From the NCBI RefSeq assembly GCF_904849725.1, contig NC_058522.1, positions 432,417,529-432,481,528 of the forward strand: a stretch of 64,000 bases of DNA. The letters run 5' to 3'. The DNA comes from Hordeum vulgare subsp. vulgare (taxonomy: Eukaryota; Streptophyta; Magnoliopsida; Poales; Poaceae). Positions within the stretch are counted from its first letter, which is position 1. Each line of letters opens with the position of its first letter. Below, one piece after another: positions 12,666-24,204 of the stretch. Below the pieces are notes generated by a model. It was not told the origin of the DNA and did no database searches. It was given only the letters and a program-made list of their open reading frames with translations. The position numbers were made by a program, and so were the translations under genes.

Positions 12666-12673
12666 CTATAAAG
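12666..12673 (+). promoter_or_regulatory. TATA-like box of the E5 5' LTR
   Basis: CTATAAAGAG lies about 370 bp into the LTR just after a C/T-rich tract. The other LTRs here have a TATA-like motif at nearly the same distance from the LTR start, which supports it as the core promoter. The start site is inferred to be about 30 bp downstream. Confidence 0.55.
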
Positions 12674-13191
12674 AGGGTTTCGTACCAGAAAAAATCAAGA
12701 GGAGGCTTTCGAGAGGAATCGCCGCCGCCACGAGGCGGAACTTGAGCAGAACCAATCTACAGCTCCGGCAGGGTCGTCCTGCCGGGGAAAGTTCCCTCCC
12801 GGAGGGGGAAATCGCGCCATCGTCATCACCAACACTCCTCTCATCGGAGGGGACTCATCACCATCAACATCTTCATCAGCACCATCTCATCTCCAAACCC
12901 TAGTTCATCTCTTGTGACCATTCTCCGTCGCACGACTACGATTGGTACTTGTAAGGTTGCTAGTAGTGTTAATTACTCTTTGTAGTTGATGCTAGTTGGA
13001 TTACTCGGTGGAAGATTATATGTCTAGATCCTTGATGCTATTCAATACCTCTCTGGTCATGAATATAATTATGCTTTGTGAGTAGTCACTTTTGTTCCTC
13101 AGGACATGGGGTAAGTCATGCTATAAGTAGTCATGTGAATTTGGTATTTGTTCGATATTTTGATGCGTTGTATGTTGATTTTCCTCTAGTC

Positions 13192-13220
13192 GTGTTATGT
13201 GAACGTCGACTACATAACAC
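13192..13220 (+). other. Stem-loop with palindromic loop in the E5 5' LTR
   Basis: The perfect 9-bp stem GTGTTATGT / ACATAACAC encloses an 11-nt loop containing the self-complementary hexamer GTCGAC. The same stem is present at 40318-40346 (E5 3' LTR), 20875-20903 and 29622-29650 (E8), and 58879-58907 (E9). It is degraded in E4 at 41852-41880. If transcription starts near 12700 it lies in the RNA leader. Confidence 0.7.
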
Positions 13221-13831
13221 TTCACCATTATTTTGGCCTAGAGGAAGGCATTGGGAAGAAGTAAGTAGATGATGGGTTGCTAAAGTGACAGAAGTTTAAA
13301 CCCTAGTTTATGCGTTGCTTCGTAAGGGGCTGATTTGGATCCACTAGTTTAATGCTATGGTTAGACTTTGTCTTAATTCTTGTTTCGTAGTTGCAGATGC
13401 TTGCGAGAGGGGTTAATCATAAGTGGGAGGTTTGTCCAAGTAAGGGCAGCACCCAAGCACCGGTCCACCCACATATCAAACTATCAAAGTAGCGAACACG
13501 AATCATATGAACATGATGAAAACTAGCTTGATAGAAATTCCCATGTGGCCTCGGAAGCGCTTTACCTCCTATAAGAGTTTGTCCAGGCTTGTCCCTTGCT
13601 ACAAAAGAGATTGGGCCACTTTTCTGCACCGTTGTTACTATTGTTACTTGCTACTTTCTAAGAATCATATTATCACACAACTTTCTGTTACCGATAATTT
13701 CAGTGCTTGCAGAGACAACCTTGCTGAAAACTACTTGTCAGATCCTTTGCTCCTTATTGGGTTCGACACTCTTACTTATCGAAAGGACTACGATAGATCC
13801 CCTATACTTGTGGGTCATCAAGACTCTTTTC

Positions 13832-13849
13832 TGGCACCGTTGCCGGGGA
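13832..13849 (+). other. E5 primer binding site (tRNA-Asp)
   Basis: TGGCACCGTTGCCGGGGA lies 11 nt after the LTR. It matches the complement of the plant tRNA-Asp 3' end (TGGCGCCGTTGCCGGGGA) at 17 of 18 positions. Confidence 0.85.
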
Positions 13850-13926
13850 GTGAAGCGCCTTTGGTAAGTGGAATTTGGTAAGAAAACATTTATATAGTGT
13901 GCTGAAATTTATTGTCACTTGTCACT

Positions 13927-15545
13927 ATGGAAACTAATCCTTTGAGGAGCTTGTTTGGGGTATCTTCACCTCAAACGGAAGCACAAGGAGTTTCTCCTCA
14001 ACCTGCTGCACCTACTGAAAATATTTGCAATGAATTTCCTTCTGGTATGCTTGAGAAATTGCTGGCTAATCCTTTTACATGAGATGGAACATCACATCCC
14101 GACTTGGATCTAATCTATGTAGATGAAGTTTGTGGTTTATTTAAGCTTGCAGGTTTGCCCGAGGATGAGGTCAAGAAGAAGGTCTTTCCCTTATCTTTGA
14201 GGGATAAAGCATTGACATGGTATAGGATATCTGATGATACTGGATCATGGAACTACAACCGGTTGAAATTGGAATTTCATCCGAAGTTTTATCCTATGCA
14301 TCTAGTACATCGTGATCGGAATTATATTTATAATTTTTGGCCTCGTGAAAGAGAAAGCATCGCTCAAGCTTGGGGGAGGCTTAAATCAATGTTATATTCA
14401 TGCCCCAACCATGAGCTCTCGAGAGAAATTATCATTCAGAACTTCTATGCTCGGCTTTCTCATGATAATCGCTCCATGCTTGACACTTCTTATACCGGTT
14501 CTTTTATGTAGAGAGATATTGACTTCAGATGGAATTTATTGGAAAGAATTAAACGAAACTATGAAGATTGGGAGTTTGATGAAGGTAAGGAGTCAGGTAT
14601 GAATTTCAAGTTTGGTTGCGTTAAATCCTTTGCTGAAACAAATACTTTTTGTGATTTTAGCGATAAATATGGACTTGACTCTGAGATAGTAGCTTCATTG
14701 TGTGAATCATTTGCTGCTCATATTGATCTCCCTAAAGAGAAGTGATTTAAATATCATCCTCCCTTAGAAGTCAATGTAGTTAAACCCAATCCAGTTGAAG
14801 AGAAAGTCATTGCCTATAATGATCCTATTGTTCCGAGTGCTTACATTGAGAAACCACCTTTCCCTGTTAGGACAAAGGATCATTCTAAAGTTTCAACTGT
14901 GATACGTAGGGGCTACATTAGAACACCTACACCCCCTGAGAAAATTAGAGTTGAACCTAGCGTTGCTATTATCAAAGATCTCCTGTCCGACAATGTTTAT
15001 GTCCATGATATTCACTTCTGTGAAGATGCTGCTAGAATTGCTAAACCACATGCTAGAGACAAACATAGGCCTGTTGTTGGCATGCATGTTGTTTCTGTTA
15101 ATACAGGAGATCATTGTTATCATGGTTTATGTGACATGGGTGCTAGTGTTTGTGCAATACCTCAATCTTTATATGATGAAATTAAAGACGAGATTGCACC
15201 TGTTGAGATGGAACCTATTGATGTCACTATTCAGCTTGCCAATAGAGATACTATCTGCCCTTTGGGAATTGTTAGGGATGTTGAAGTCTTGTGTGGTAAA
15301 ACGAAGTATCCTGCTGATTTTCTCGTTCTTGCTACCATAGCTTTTGTCCCATCATATTTGGCAGACCCTTCCTCAATACTGTCAATGCTCATATTGACTG
15401 TGAGAAGAAAACTGTCACTGTTGGCTTTGAAGGTGTGTCACATGAGTTCAATTTCTCCAAGTTTGGTAGACAACCTCATGAAAAAGAGTTGCCTAGTATG
15501 CATGAAATTATTGCACTAGCTTCTATTGCCGTGCCTCATACTGAT
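13927..15545 (+). pseudogene. E5 gag-protease (multiple stops, one frameshift)
   Basis: Gag begins at ATG 13927 (METNPLRSLFGVSSP). It contains the core KVFPLSLRDKALTWYR and HLVHRDRNYIYNFWPRE, then a linker and the protease site YHGLCDMGASVCAIP, near 15118-15162. Stops occur near 14080 (TGA after NPFT), 14509 (TAG after GSFM) and 14743 (TGA replacing W). A frameshift near 15335 breaks the post-active-site region, and another stop falls near 15556. Gag packages the RNA and protease matures the polyprotein; this copy can make neither full product. The start is supported by the same MExxxLRxLFGVSSP start in E4, E8 and E9. Confidence 0.88.
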
Positions 15546-15560
15546 CCTTTAGAGTGATAC

Positions 15561-18150
15561 TTGCTTGAGCAGGAAAATGATATGCATATGGATGAAAGGG
15601 ATGAGATAGATAGAGTTATCTTTGAACAATATCTTATCCTTAAGAATAATTTTCCTGTTGAACTGCTTGGAGATCCACGCCCACCAAATGGTGATCATGT
15701 GTTCGAGCTTAAACAGTTGCCTGATACTCTTAAGTATGCTTATCTCGATGAAAAAGAGATATATCCTGTTATTATTAGTGCTAACCTCGCAGAGCATGAA
15801 GAAAATAAGTTACTAAAAACTCTGAGGAAGCACCGTGCTGCTATTGGATATACTCTTGATGATCTTAAGGGCATTGGTCCCACTCTATGGCAGCACAAGA
15901 TTAAAACCGATCCTGATTCCAAACCAGTTGCCGATCATCAACGGAGATTAAATCCTAAGATGAAAGAAGTAGTAAGAAAATAAATACTAAAGCTCCTGGA
16001 AGAAGGTATTATCTATCTTGTTGCTCATAGTGATTGGGTGAGTCCAGTGCACTGCGTCCCTAAGAAGGGAGGTATTACCGTTGTCCCTAATGACAAAGAT
16101 GAATTGATCCCACAGAGGATTATTACTGGCTATAGGATGGTGATCGATTTTAGGAAATTGAATAAAGCCACTAGGAAAGATCATTACCCTTTGCCTTTTA
16201 TCGACCAAATGCTAGAAAGATTGTCTAAACACACACACTTCTGCTTTCTAGATGGTTATTCTGGTTTCTCCCAAATACCTATTGCACAATCTGATCAGGA
16301 GAAAACAAATTTCACCTGCCCTTTCGGTACCTTTGCTTACAGACGTATGCCTTTTGGCTTATGTAATGCACCTGCTACCTTTCAAAGATGTATGATGGCT
16401 ATATTCTCTGACTTTTGTGAAAAGATTGTTGAGGTTTTCATGGATGACTTCTCCGTTTACGGGTCTTCTTTCGATGATTGCCTCAGCATCCTTGATCGAG
16501 TCTTGCAGAGATGTAAAGATACCAACCTTGTCTTGAATTGCGAGAAGTGCCACTTTATGGTTAATGAAGGCATCATCCTAGGACATAAAATTTCTGAAAG
16601 AGGTATTGAAGTCGATAAGGCTAAAGTTGATGCGATCGAGAAAATGCTATGCCCCACAGATATCAAAGGTATAAGAAGTTTCCTTGGTCATGCTAGTTTC
16701 TATAGAAGGTTCATTAAGGACTTCTCTAAGATTTCTAGGCCTCTTAACAATCTCTTGCAAAAGGATATTCCTTTTGTTTTTTTACGATGATTGTGAGGAA
16801 GCCTTCGAAATACTTAAAAAGTCCTTGATAACTGCGCCTATTGTTAAACCACCTGATTGGAACTTACCTTTTGAAATCATGTGTGATGCTAGTGATTATG
16901 CTATTGGCGCTGTCCTAGGACAAAGAGTTGATAAGAAGTTGAATGTTATTCACTATGCTAGTAAAACTCTAGACAGTGCCCAAAGAAACTATGCTACTAC
17001 GGAAAAGGAATTTTTTGCAGTTGTGTTTGCATGTGAAAAGTTCAGATCTTACATTGTAGATTCCAAAGTCACTATTCACACTGATCACACTGCTATTAAG
17101 TACCTCATGGAAAAGAAAGACGCTAAACCTAGACTTATCAGATCGGTTCTCTTGCTACAAGAATTTGATTTGCATGTTGTCGATAGGAAGGGTGTTGAAA
17201 ACCCCGTAGCAGATAACTTGTCTAGGTTGGAGAATGTTCTTGATGACCCACAACCTATTGATGATAGATCAATACTTCACGTAGTACACCGTGTTATGCT
17301 GATTATGCGAATTATATCGTTGCCAAATATATACCACCTAGTTTCACATACCAGCAAAAGAAGAAATCCTTCTTTGATTTGAGACATTACTTTTGGGATG
17401 ATCCTCACCTTTATAAGGAAGGAGTAGATGGTGTTATTAGACGTTGTGTACCTGAACATGAACAGGGACAGATCCTACAGAAGTGTCACTCCGAGGCTTA
17501 CGGAGGACACCATGCGGGAGATAGAACTGCACACAAGGTATTGCAATCAGGTTTCTATTGGCCCACTCTCTTTAAGGATGCTCGTAAGTTTTTCGTGTCT
17601 TGTGACGAATGTCAAAGAATAGGTAATATCAATAAACGTCAGGAAGTGCCTATGAATTATTCACTTGTCATTGAACCATTTGATGTCTGGAGTTTTGATT
17701 ATATGGGACCTTTTCCAAAATCCAACGGGTATACTCATATCCTAGTTGTTATTGATTACGTTACTAAGTGGGTAGAAGCTATCCCAACTAGTAGTGCTGA
17801 TCACAACACCTCTATCAGGATGCTTAAAGAAGTTATTTTCCCTAGATTTGGAGTCCCTAGATATCTAATGACGGATGGTGGTTCACATTTCATTCATGGT
17901 GCTTTCCGTAAAACGCTTGCTAAGTATGATGTCAACCATATAATTGCATCTCCCTATCATCCCGAGTCCAGTGGTCAAGTAGAGCTAAGTAATAGAGAGA
18001 TTAAACTAATTCTGCAAAAGACTATCAATAGGTCTAGAAAGAATTGGTCTAAGAAGCTTGACGATGCATTGTGGGCTTATAGAACTGCCTATAAGAATCC
18101 CATGGGCATGTCTCCGTACAAAATGGTTGACGGCAAAGCATGTCATTTAC
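15561..18150 (+). pseudogene. E5 pol: RT, RNase H, integrase (5' part; cut by E6)
   Basis: The RT region has HCVPKKGGITVVPNDKDEL, FLDGYSGFSQIPIAQ, PFGLCNAPATFQRCMM and the catalytic FMDD at 16437-16448. RNase H begins with [15 protein letters not shown]. Integrase shows the HHAGDRT...CDECQ zinc-finger residues, then FDYMGPF, MTDGGSHF and GQVELSNREI. The spacing between the second Asp and the Glu is 35 residues, so the DDE triad is intact. Faults are a TAA near 15981, a T insertion near 16775 (run of seven T) and a small deletion near 17270. The domain continues after E6 at 36549. Confidence 0.9.
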
Positions 18151-19002
18151 TGCTACTTCAACAAAAGACCTTCCAATGGCGCCAGAAACATGCTGATGGC
18201 ACCAGGAATCCTTCTACTATGGCTACGCCTTAAGGGACTTCCTAGGCAAATATGCAAAGGATTTCCCCCGTGGCCTTGGAGCCTTGCGTTGGTGTTCCCT
18301 CGAAGCGGAAATGGTGATTTAGCACAGCAGTGGTAAGTATTTCCCTCAGTTTGAGAACCAAGGTATCGATCCAGTGAAGGAGTATCACAAGTGCCTGCAC
18401 AAACACAAAAAGCTTGCCCCCAACGCTATGAAGGGGTTGTCAATCCCTTATAGATTGTTCGCCAAGTGAGAACTGAAAGCAACAAAGTAACAAAGCAAAG
18501 TAAAAGCAAAAGTGGAAACGATAGGTGTGAATAGACCCGGGGGCCGTAGTGTTTACTAGTGGCTTCTCTCATGAAAGCAAGTAGACGGTGGGTGAACAAA
18601 TTACTGCCGAGCAATTGATAGAACCGCGCAAAGTCGTGATGTCATCTATGGCAATGATTATATCTATAGGCATCACGTCCAAAACAAGTAGACCGATACT
18701 GTCTGCATCTACTACTATTATTCCACACGTCGACCGCTATCCAGCATGCATCTAGTGTATTAAGTCCAAAAGAACATAGTAACGCCTTAAGCAAGATGAC
18801 ATGATGTAGAGGGATAATCTCAAACCAATGATGAAAACCCCATATTTTTACCCTTGATGGCAACTACTTAATGTGTGTCTTGCTGCCCCTACTGTCACTG
18901 GGAAAGGTCACCACATGGTAGAACCCAAAACCAAGCACTTCTCCCATTGCAAGAATCATAGATCTAGTTGGCCAAACAAAATCCAAGACTCGGAGAGACT
19001 TA

Positions 19003-20167
19003 GGGCCTGCTTGGTTGGTCGTTTCGGGCCTAAATACATTTGTAAAATATACACATGTAAAAAAGATACAGATGGGCTGCTTGGTTGGTCGTTTTTGGGC
19101 CGTAAGATTTACACTAGTATTGGAGTTTACACCTGTAACAGGCCCGTATTCGATACAGACCAGGTCCCGTCGTTTTTCTCCACACCCCGTCGTTTTTCCT
19201 CTCGCTGGAAACCTAGATCGGATCGAGGAGGGTGCGCCGCCGGGGGCGCCAGCGCCGGTGTCCGCGAGGCACGACGAAGCAACGACGAGACGAGGCGAGG
19301 CGCGACGACTACGAGGATTCTCTCCTGACCTCGACGAAGACTCGCTCACGACAACGACAACTCCCTCCTCCTCCACGGCCTACTCCAACCGTGACGGCGA
19401 CTCCCTCCTCCACGGCCTACTCCAACCGCGACGGTGACTCCAACCGCGATGGCGACTCCCTCCTCCTCCACGGCCTACTCTCCTCCATCGAAGGTATGTT
19501 CCTTCCTGCTCACCAGCATCATATGTGGGGATGGCAGAGGTTGACAGGCTCTGCCTGCTCACGGGCAAGCTGGGCATCACATGGAGTCATTGCCGACATT
19601 ATCATCCGCAAGAAGCCTGAAGATGCTTGTTCTGGCTGTTCCAGCTTTTCATACAGAGAAAGCCTCGTCACGGGCAAACATTATCATCAGCAGTTGACTT
19701 CATCGCATCGCATCCTCAAGCAAAGTAAGATTTTCTTGGAGGAGTTTCTTGGTTCCTCCTTTGACTTACGCATTGTCTCGAGGATGAATGCAACCGAAAA
19801 AAGACCTGTTTTTCTGTATTTGCCCAGTTGGTGAGAATGGTCTTAGTTTGCTCCTTGATTTTTGGCAAGTCCTTGTTTTGTCCCCCCATCTACTGCAATA
19901 AATAATGATACACCATTTGGCTGTGGATCTGTGATTTTATTTACTGGAGGTAACATCACGACAGAGTTGTGATGCTGGATGTGCGCCTGTGCCATGGCTC
20001 GTGCTAATTTGTGGGGAATAGGAACTCAAATTTATGGAAGTACAGTCAGTACGAATGATGTGAATTTGCAATGTTACCACCGTACCTAAAAGTTTGTTCT
20101 TTTGAAAATTTAGGCTATGGCAGCCAGGTTACAAGGGTGGGAGAAAAACAACAATCCAAACGGAAGC
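19003..20167. mobile_element. E7: PIF/Harbinger-like non-autonomous DNA element
   Basis: A 1165-bp insertion in the E6 LTR has the 3-bp target duplication TTA (19000-19002 and 20168-20170), the mark of PIF/Harbinger elements. The left end is GGGCCTGCTTGGTTGGTCGT. The reverse complement of the right end is GCTTCCGTTTGGATTGTTGT, so the terminal repeats are imperfect but share a TTGG..TG core. The left end is duplicated: a second copy starts at 19074, 71 bp in. The centre (about 19200-19500) is GC-rich with a short tandem repeat around CTACTCCAACCG. No transposase is seen. Confidence 0.65.
19232..19834 (+). CDS. Doubtful 200-aa open frame inside E7
   Basis: The frame starts in GC-rich sequence and gives an Arg-rich N-terminus. 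Repeats of S-N-R-D-G-D-S follow, encoded by a short tandem repeat at about 19380-19475, and then a less biased tail. I recognise no domain and no transposase motif. The abrupt GC-rich to AT-rich change resembles a captured first exon, which Harbinger- and Mutator-type elements sometimes carry, but it could equally be chance. No promoter or splice evidence is seen. Confidence 0.2.
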   Translation: MRRRGRQRRCPRGTTKQRRDEARRDDYEDSLLTSTKTRSRQRQLPPPPRPTPTVTATPSSTAYSNRDGDSNRDGDSLLLHGLLSSIEGMFLPAHQHHMWGWQRLTGSACSRASWASHGVIADIIIRKKPEDACSGCSSFSYRESLVTGKHYHQQLTSSHRILKQSKIFLEEFLGSSFDLRIVSRMNATEKRPVFLYLPSW

Positions 20168-20269
20168 TTACAAGGATATCAAATCATGCCTATAAGAAAT
20201 CAGCAAAGACTCAATTATATATCATAGATAATATGATCACAAATCCACAATTCATCGGATCTCGACAAA

Positions 20270-21794
20270 TGATGACCCACAAGTATAGGGGATCAATCGT
20301 AGTCCTTTCAATAAGTAAGAGTGTCGAACCCAACGAGGAGCAGAAGGCTTTGATAAATGGTTTTCAGCAAGGTAATAACTGCAAGCACTGAAAGTAGCGG
20401 TATCAAGTGATGGTGTAGCGAGGTGAAACGTAGCAAGAAAAAAGTAACAAGTAACAAGTAGGAGCAACGGTGCAGCAAGTGGCCCAATCCCTTTTGTAGC
20501 AAGGGACAAGCCTGAACAAAGTCTTATAGGAGGAAAAACGCTCCCGAGGACACACGGGAATTTCTGTCATGCTAGTTTCATCATGTTCATATGATTCACG
20601 TTCGTTACTTTGATAGTTTGATATGTGGGTGGACCGGCGCTTGGGTACTGCCCTTACTTGGACAAGCATCCCACTTATTATTAACCTCTCTCGCAAGCAT
20701 CCGCAACTACAAAAGAAGAATTAAGACAACGTCTAACCATAACATTAAACTAGTGGATCCAAATCAGCCCCTTACGAAGCAACACATAGACTGGGGTTTA
20801 AGATTCTCTCACTCCAGCAACCCATCATCTACTTACTACTCCCAATGCCTTCCTCTAGGCCCAAATATGGTGAAGTGTTATGTATTCGATGTTCACATAA
20901 CACCACTAGAGGAAAAGACAACATACAACATATCAAAATACCGAACGAATATCAAATTCACATGACTATTATCAGCATGACTTATCCCATGTCATCAGGA
21001 ACAAAAGTAACTACTCACAAAGCATAATCATAATCATGATCAGAGGTGTAATGAATAGCATCAAGGATCTGAACATAAACTCTTCCACCTAGTAATCCAA
21101 CTAGCATCAACTACAAAGAGTAATCAACACTACTAGCAAACTTACAAGTACCAATCGGAGTCGTGAGACGGAGATTGATTACAAGAGATGAACTAGGGAT
21201 TGGAGAGGAGATGGTGCTGATGAAGATGTTGATGAAGATGCCTCCCCTCCGACGAAAGGAGTGTTGGTGATGACGATGACGACGATTTCCCCCTCTGGGA
21301 GGGAAGTTTCCCCGACAGGATCGTCCTGCTGGAGCTCTAGATTGGATCTGCTCAAGTTCCGCCTTGTGGCGGTGGCGAAACCACAAAAAAGCTCCTGAAT
21401 GATTTTTTCTGGAACGAAACCCTTCATATAGCAAAAGAGGGGGGCTAGTGGGCCGTCATGGAGCCCACAAGCTTGCCCTGCGCCACCAGGGGGTGGCGGT
21501 GGCAGGGCTTGTGGCGCCCTGGCAGCCCCCCTCTGGTACTTCTTTCGCCCAGTATTTTTTATATAATCCCAAAAAAATTCACGTAACTTTTCAGGGCATT
21601 TGGAGATGTGCAGAATAGTGGACTAAGATTTGCTCCTTTTCCAGTCCAGAATTCCTGCTGCCTGAATTCTCCCTCTTCAAATAAACCTTGCAAAATAAGA
21701 GAGAAAAGGCATAAATATGGTACCACAAAGTAATATAACAGCCCATAAAGGAATAAATATCAACATGAAAGCATGATGCAAAATGGACGTATCA
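20270..21794 (-). repeat. 3' LTR of E8 (1525 bp)
   Basis: On the minus strand it runs from TGATACGTCC (21794) to GGGTCATCA (20270). Differences from the 5' LTR are clustered: about 16 in the first 200 plus-strand positions and far fewer in the next 400. It holds the stem-loop at 20875-20903, whose loop palindrome is mutated. Confidence 0.9.
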
Positions 21795-21796
21795 AA

Positions 21797-21809
21797 TCCC
21801 CCAAGCTTA
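21797..21809 (-). other. E8 polypurine tract
   Basis: Minus strand TAAGCTTGGGGGA abuts the 3' LTR and is the expected plus-strand primer. The adjacent, highly conserved block (ACAAGCGAGGTCTAAGC) is shared with E5 (39393-39409) and E9 (49973-49989). Confidence 0.8.
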
Positions 21810-23331
21810 GACCTCGCTTGTCCTCAAGCGAAAACCAAGTTCCATAAACATGTCCACATGTTGAGGGACAAAGGTGTCGATAAAACATAATACGGACATG
21901 AGGGCATCATGATCACACATAGGACAACAATACATCATAAAGATTCTTATGGGAAAGTAACAATTCCTTCACAAAGCAAAACATGAAGCAAAAACCTTAC
22001 CGAGAAGTAACCAACAACAGTCCAAAGTCATTGAAGCAATTGCAATTTATCACAACATCAGAAAGAGTCAAGTAAGAGCTTGTAAGGCAAATCCACATAC
22101 TCAATCATCTCTTTTGTTTTCCACTATTGTTACAACTCACGTGGTACTCATGGTGTCAAAGTTTCAGCTGGACACAGAGGAAGATAGGGGCTTATAGTTT
22201 TGCCTCCCAACGATTTACCTCAAGGGTAAAGTCAACAATAATAAAGCATAAGTACTCAACTCCAAGTTGATATATGAATATAGATCTTTCCCAAGCATGT
22301 GACGGTGGCCAAGACAAAGGCAAAATAGGGAATTGGTGAAGATAACCATGACTCTTACAAGGGCAAAAAATAAAGGTACAAGATAGGCCCTTTGCAGAGG
22401 GAAGCAGAGGTTGTCATGCGCTTTTGAGGTTTGAATGTGTGTCCTCTTAGTGCGGAGGAACGTCACTTTATATTGCCTCCTGTGATAAAGAACTTTATTA
22501 AGCAGTCTGTCGCTTTTATGTCTTCCTCGTCACAGGTTCGTACAAAGCTTATTTTCCACACACTAATAGATCATACATATTAGAGAGCAATTTTTATTGC
22601 TTGCATCGATGACAACTTACTTGAAGGATCTTATTCAATCCATAGGTAGGTATGGTGGACTCTCATGGCAAAACTGGGTTGAAGGTTTATGGATGCACAA
22701 GTAGTATCTCTACTTGGTGCGAGAGTTTTGGCTAATATGAGGTGGAAGCAATCGTCACATGCTAAGGGATCTCTAATCGTATAACATTGTTTGGAACCAA
22801 GCAAACACAATTCATTATGTTGTCTTCCTTGTCCAACATCTACTCCTAAGCATGTAATAGTTTGGTGAGTGCTCACAATTGTAAAAAGTGTCTACGGTGA
22901 TATATTTATATGTGAACCAATCTTTCCTTATTACTTCTTATTAATTTCAACAATGACTGAGGTCTATGTTGATTTATTCTCAACAACTTTCGATCATCAT
23001 ACGTGTCATAAGTGAAGTTATCACTTTCCATAAGATCGTGTCATGATCTTTCATGCTATCGTTCTTTTCATACTATTGATCATGGCACAAAGCAAAGCCC
23101 TTGACTAAGAAACTCTTTATTATATAGCTCGTAAGCTCGAATACATCGGGGGAGAGACAAAAGCAAAAGACTCAAACTAAACACTAAAGACTTATTCCTC
23201 AAAAAAAAGAAATAAAAACTGAAAAGGAAAGAACTAAAACAAAGGTAAAAGCAAAAGATATAAAGGTAATACGATACCAGGGCAACTCCCCCAAGCTTGG
23301 CAGAAGCCAAGGGGATTGCCCATACCAATGC
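21810..23331 (-). other. Conserved 3' noncoding region of E8
   Basis: There are about 1.5 kb between ORFx and the PPT with no supported frame. The length is close to the E5 (1527 bp) and E9 (1571 bp) counterparts. It includes a box with core GCGACAGACTGC (22497-22520), a second block with core GCTTCCCTCTGC (22381-22425) and the 17-bp box CCACCATACCTACCTAT (22642-22658). These are kept even in the badly decayed E9, which suggests cis-acting RNA functions such as packaging or 3' end control. Confidence 0.6.
23286..23298 (-). other. Second, internal purine tract in E8
   Basis: Minus strand AAGCTTGGGGGAG is identical to the core of the true PPT but lies 1.5 kb away from the LTR, 34 bp after the ORFx stop. 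E5 has the same arrangement at 37910-37922; E9 has a degraded form near 48452. Confidence 0.65.
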
Positions 23332-23850
23332 TTAGTTGTCTTCCTTCGGTGGTGATGGTGGTGGAGCTGTTCGAGTAGTTTGATCCTCCGTCTTCCAAGG
23401 CATAGGTGCTCCATCATGGCAGGATGAACGAGTCGCCGGAATCCTCAAATCTGTAGCCAACCTTATTGATTTAAATCTGTACTCATACTCACAGTTTTGG
23501 TTCTGTAGGTCATAGATCTGGCCTTGAAGTTGATCAACCCTGTCATAGAGCCTAGAGAGGTGTTACCCAATGTCAATGGCATCCATCTTGTGATTTCTAG
23601 TGAACTCCGTGATCATCATGTGGTTGGCGTTGAGTCCACGCTCCACCATCCCTTGGCACTTGAAGACTTGTTGCTCCATTACTTCGAGCCTCGTCTCCAC
23701 TCTTCCGGTCTTCTTAGGCCCCTCAACATCACGGATGTGCAACATCCCCTCGCTCATTTTGATAGATTGAGGGTGTTTCAGCACTTCCGTGAGGTAGGGA
23801 TTGATGACTTTCTCGAAGATCTTGTCCTTAGGAGCGTTTGGGGAAGTCAT
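23332..23850 (-). pseudogene. E8 ORFx: extra ORF downstream of pol (one nonsense codon)
   Basis: ATG at 23850, natural stop at 23332, 172 codons, with a single in-frame TAA at about 23563. The predicted product starts MTSPNAPKDKIFEKVINPYL. It has the segment KCQGMVERGLNANHMMITEF, a heptad-like region (LYDRVDQLQGQIYDLQNQN) and a Pro-rich tail ending PPPSPPKEDN. No signal peptide, membrane segment or zinc finger is seen. It matches E5 ORFx (37355-37876) along its whole length and the E9 relic. The place after pol is where plant env-like or accessory ORFs occur, but no envelope features are present. Function unknown. Confidence 0.75.
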
Positions 23851-24204
23851 GATGATCTAGATCTGTCACAGAAATAGGCTCGAAACGAAAACAGAGGAAA
23901 ACTGCGCGATACGGAGATCAAAACCTTCGGGCGAATATATATTGATTTTTTCTGGACCAGAAGGAGTGCTCCGCAAGAAAATAGAGTCCGGGAGGCACAC
24001 GAGGTGCCCACAACCTTGCCCTCCGCCACCAGGGGTAGGGGGCGGTGGCAGGGCTTGTGGCCGCCTCGTGCGCTCTCCGGACTGCTTTTTATTTTTCTAA
24101 TTTTCAAAAAATTCCAAAACGGAGGAAATTTCCTATTGGAAAAGCATCGGAGTCCAATTTCTTACCGAAACAGATACCTCTTCGTTTTCAGGGTCTGAAA
24201 CAGG

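Larger units (their letters stand above)
12298..13820 (+). repeat. 5' LTR of E5 (1523 bp)
   Basis: It starts TGATACATCCATTTTGCATC and ends ATACTTGTGGGTCATCA. It pairs with the 3' LTR at 39418-40947, from which it differs by scattered substitutions and a shorter C-run near 12650. It contains a TATA-like box and a 29-bp stem-loop described separately. Confidence 0.92.
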
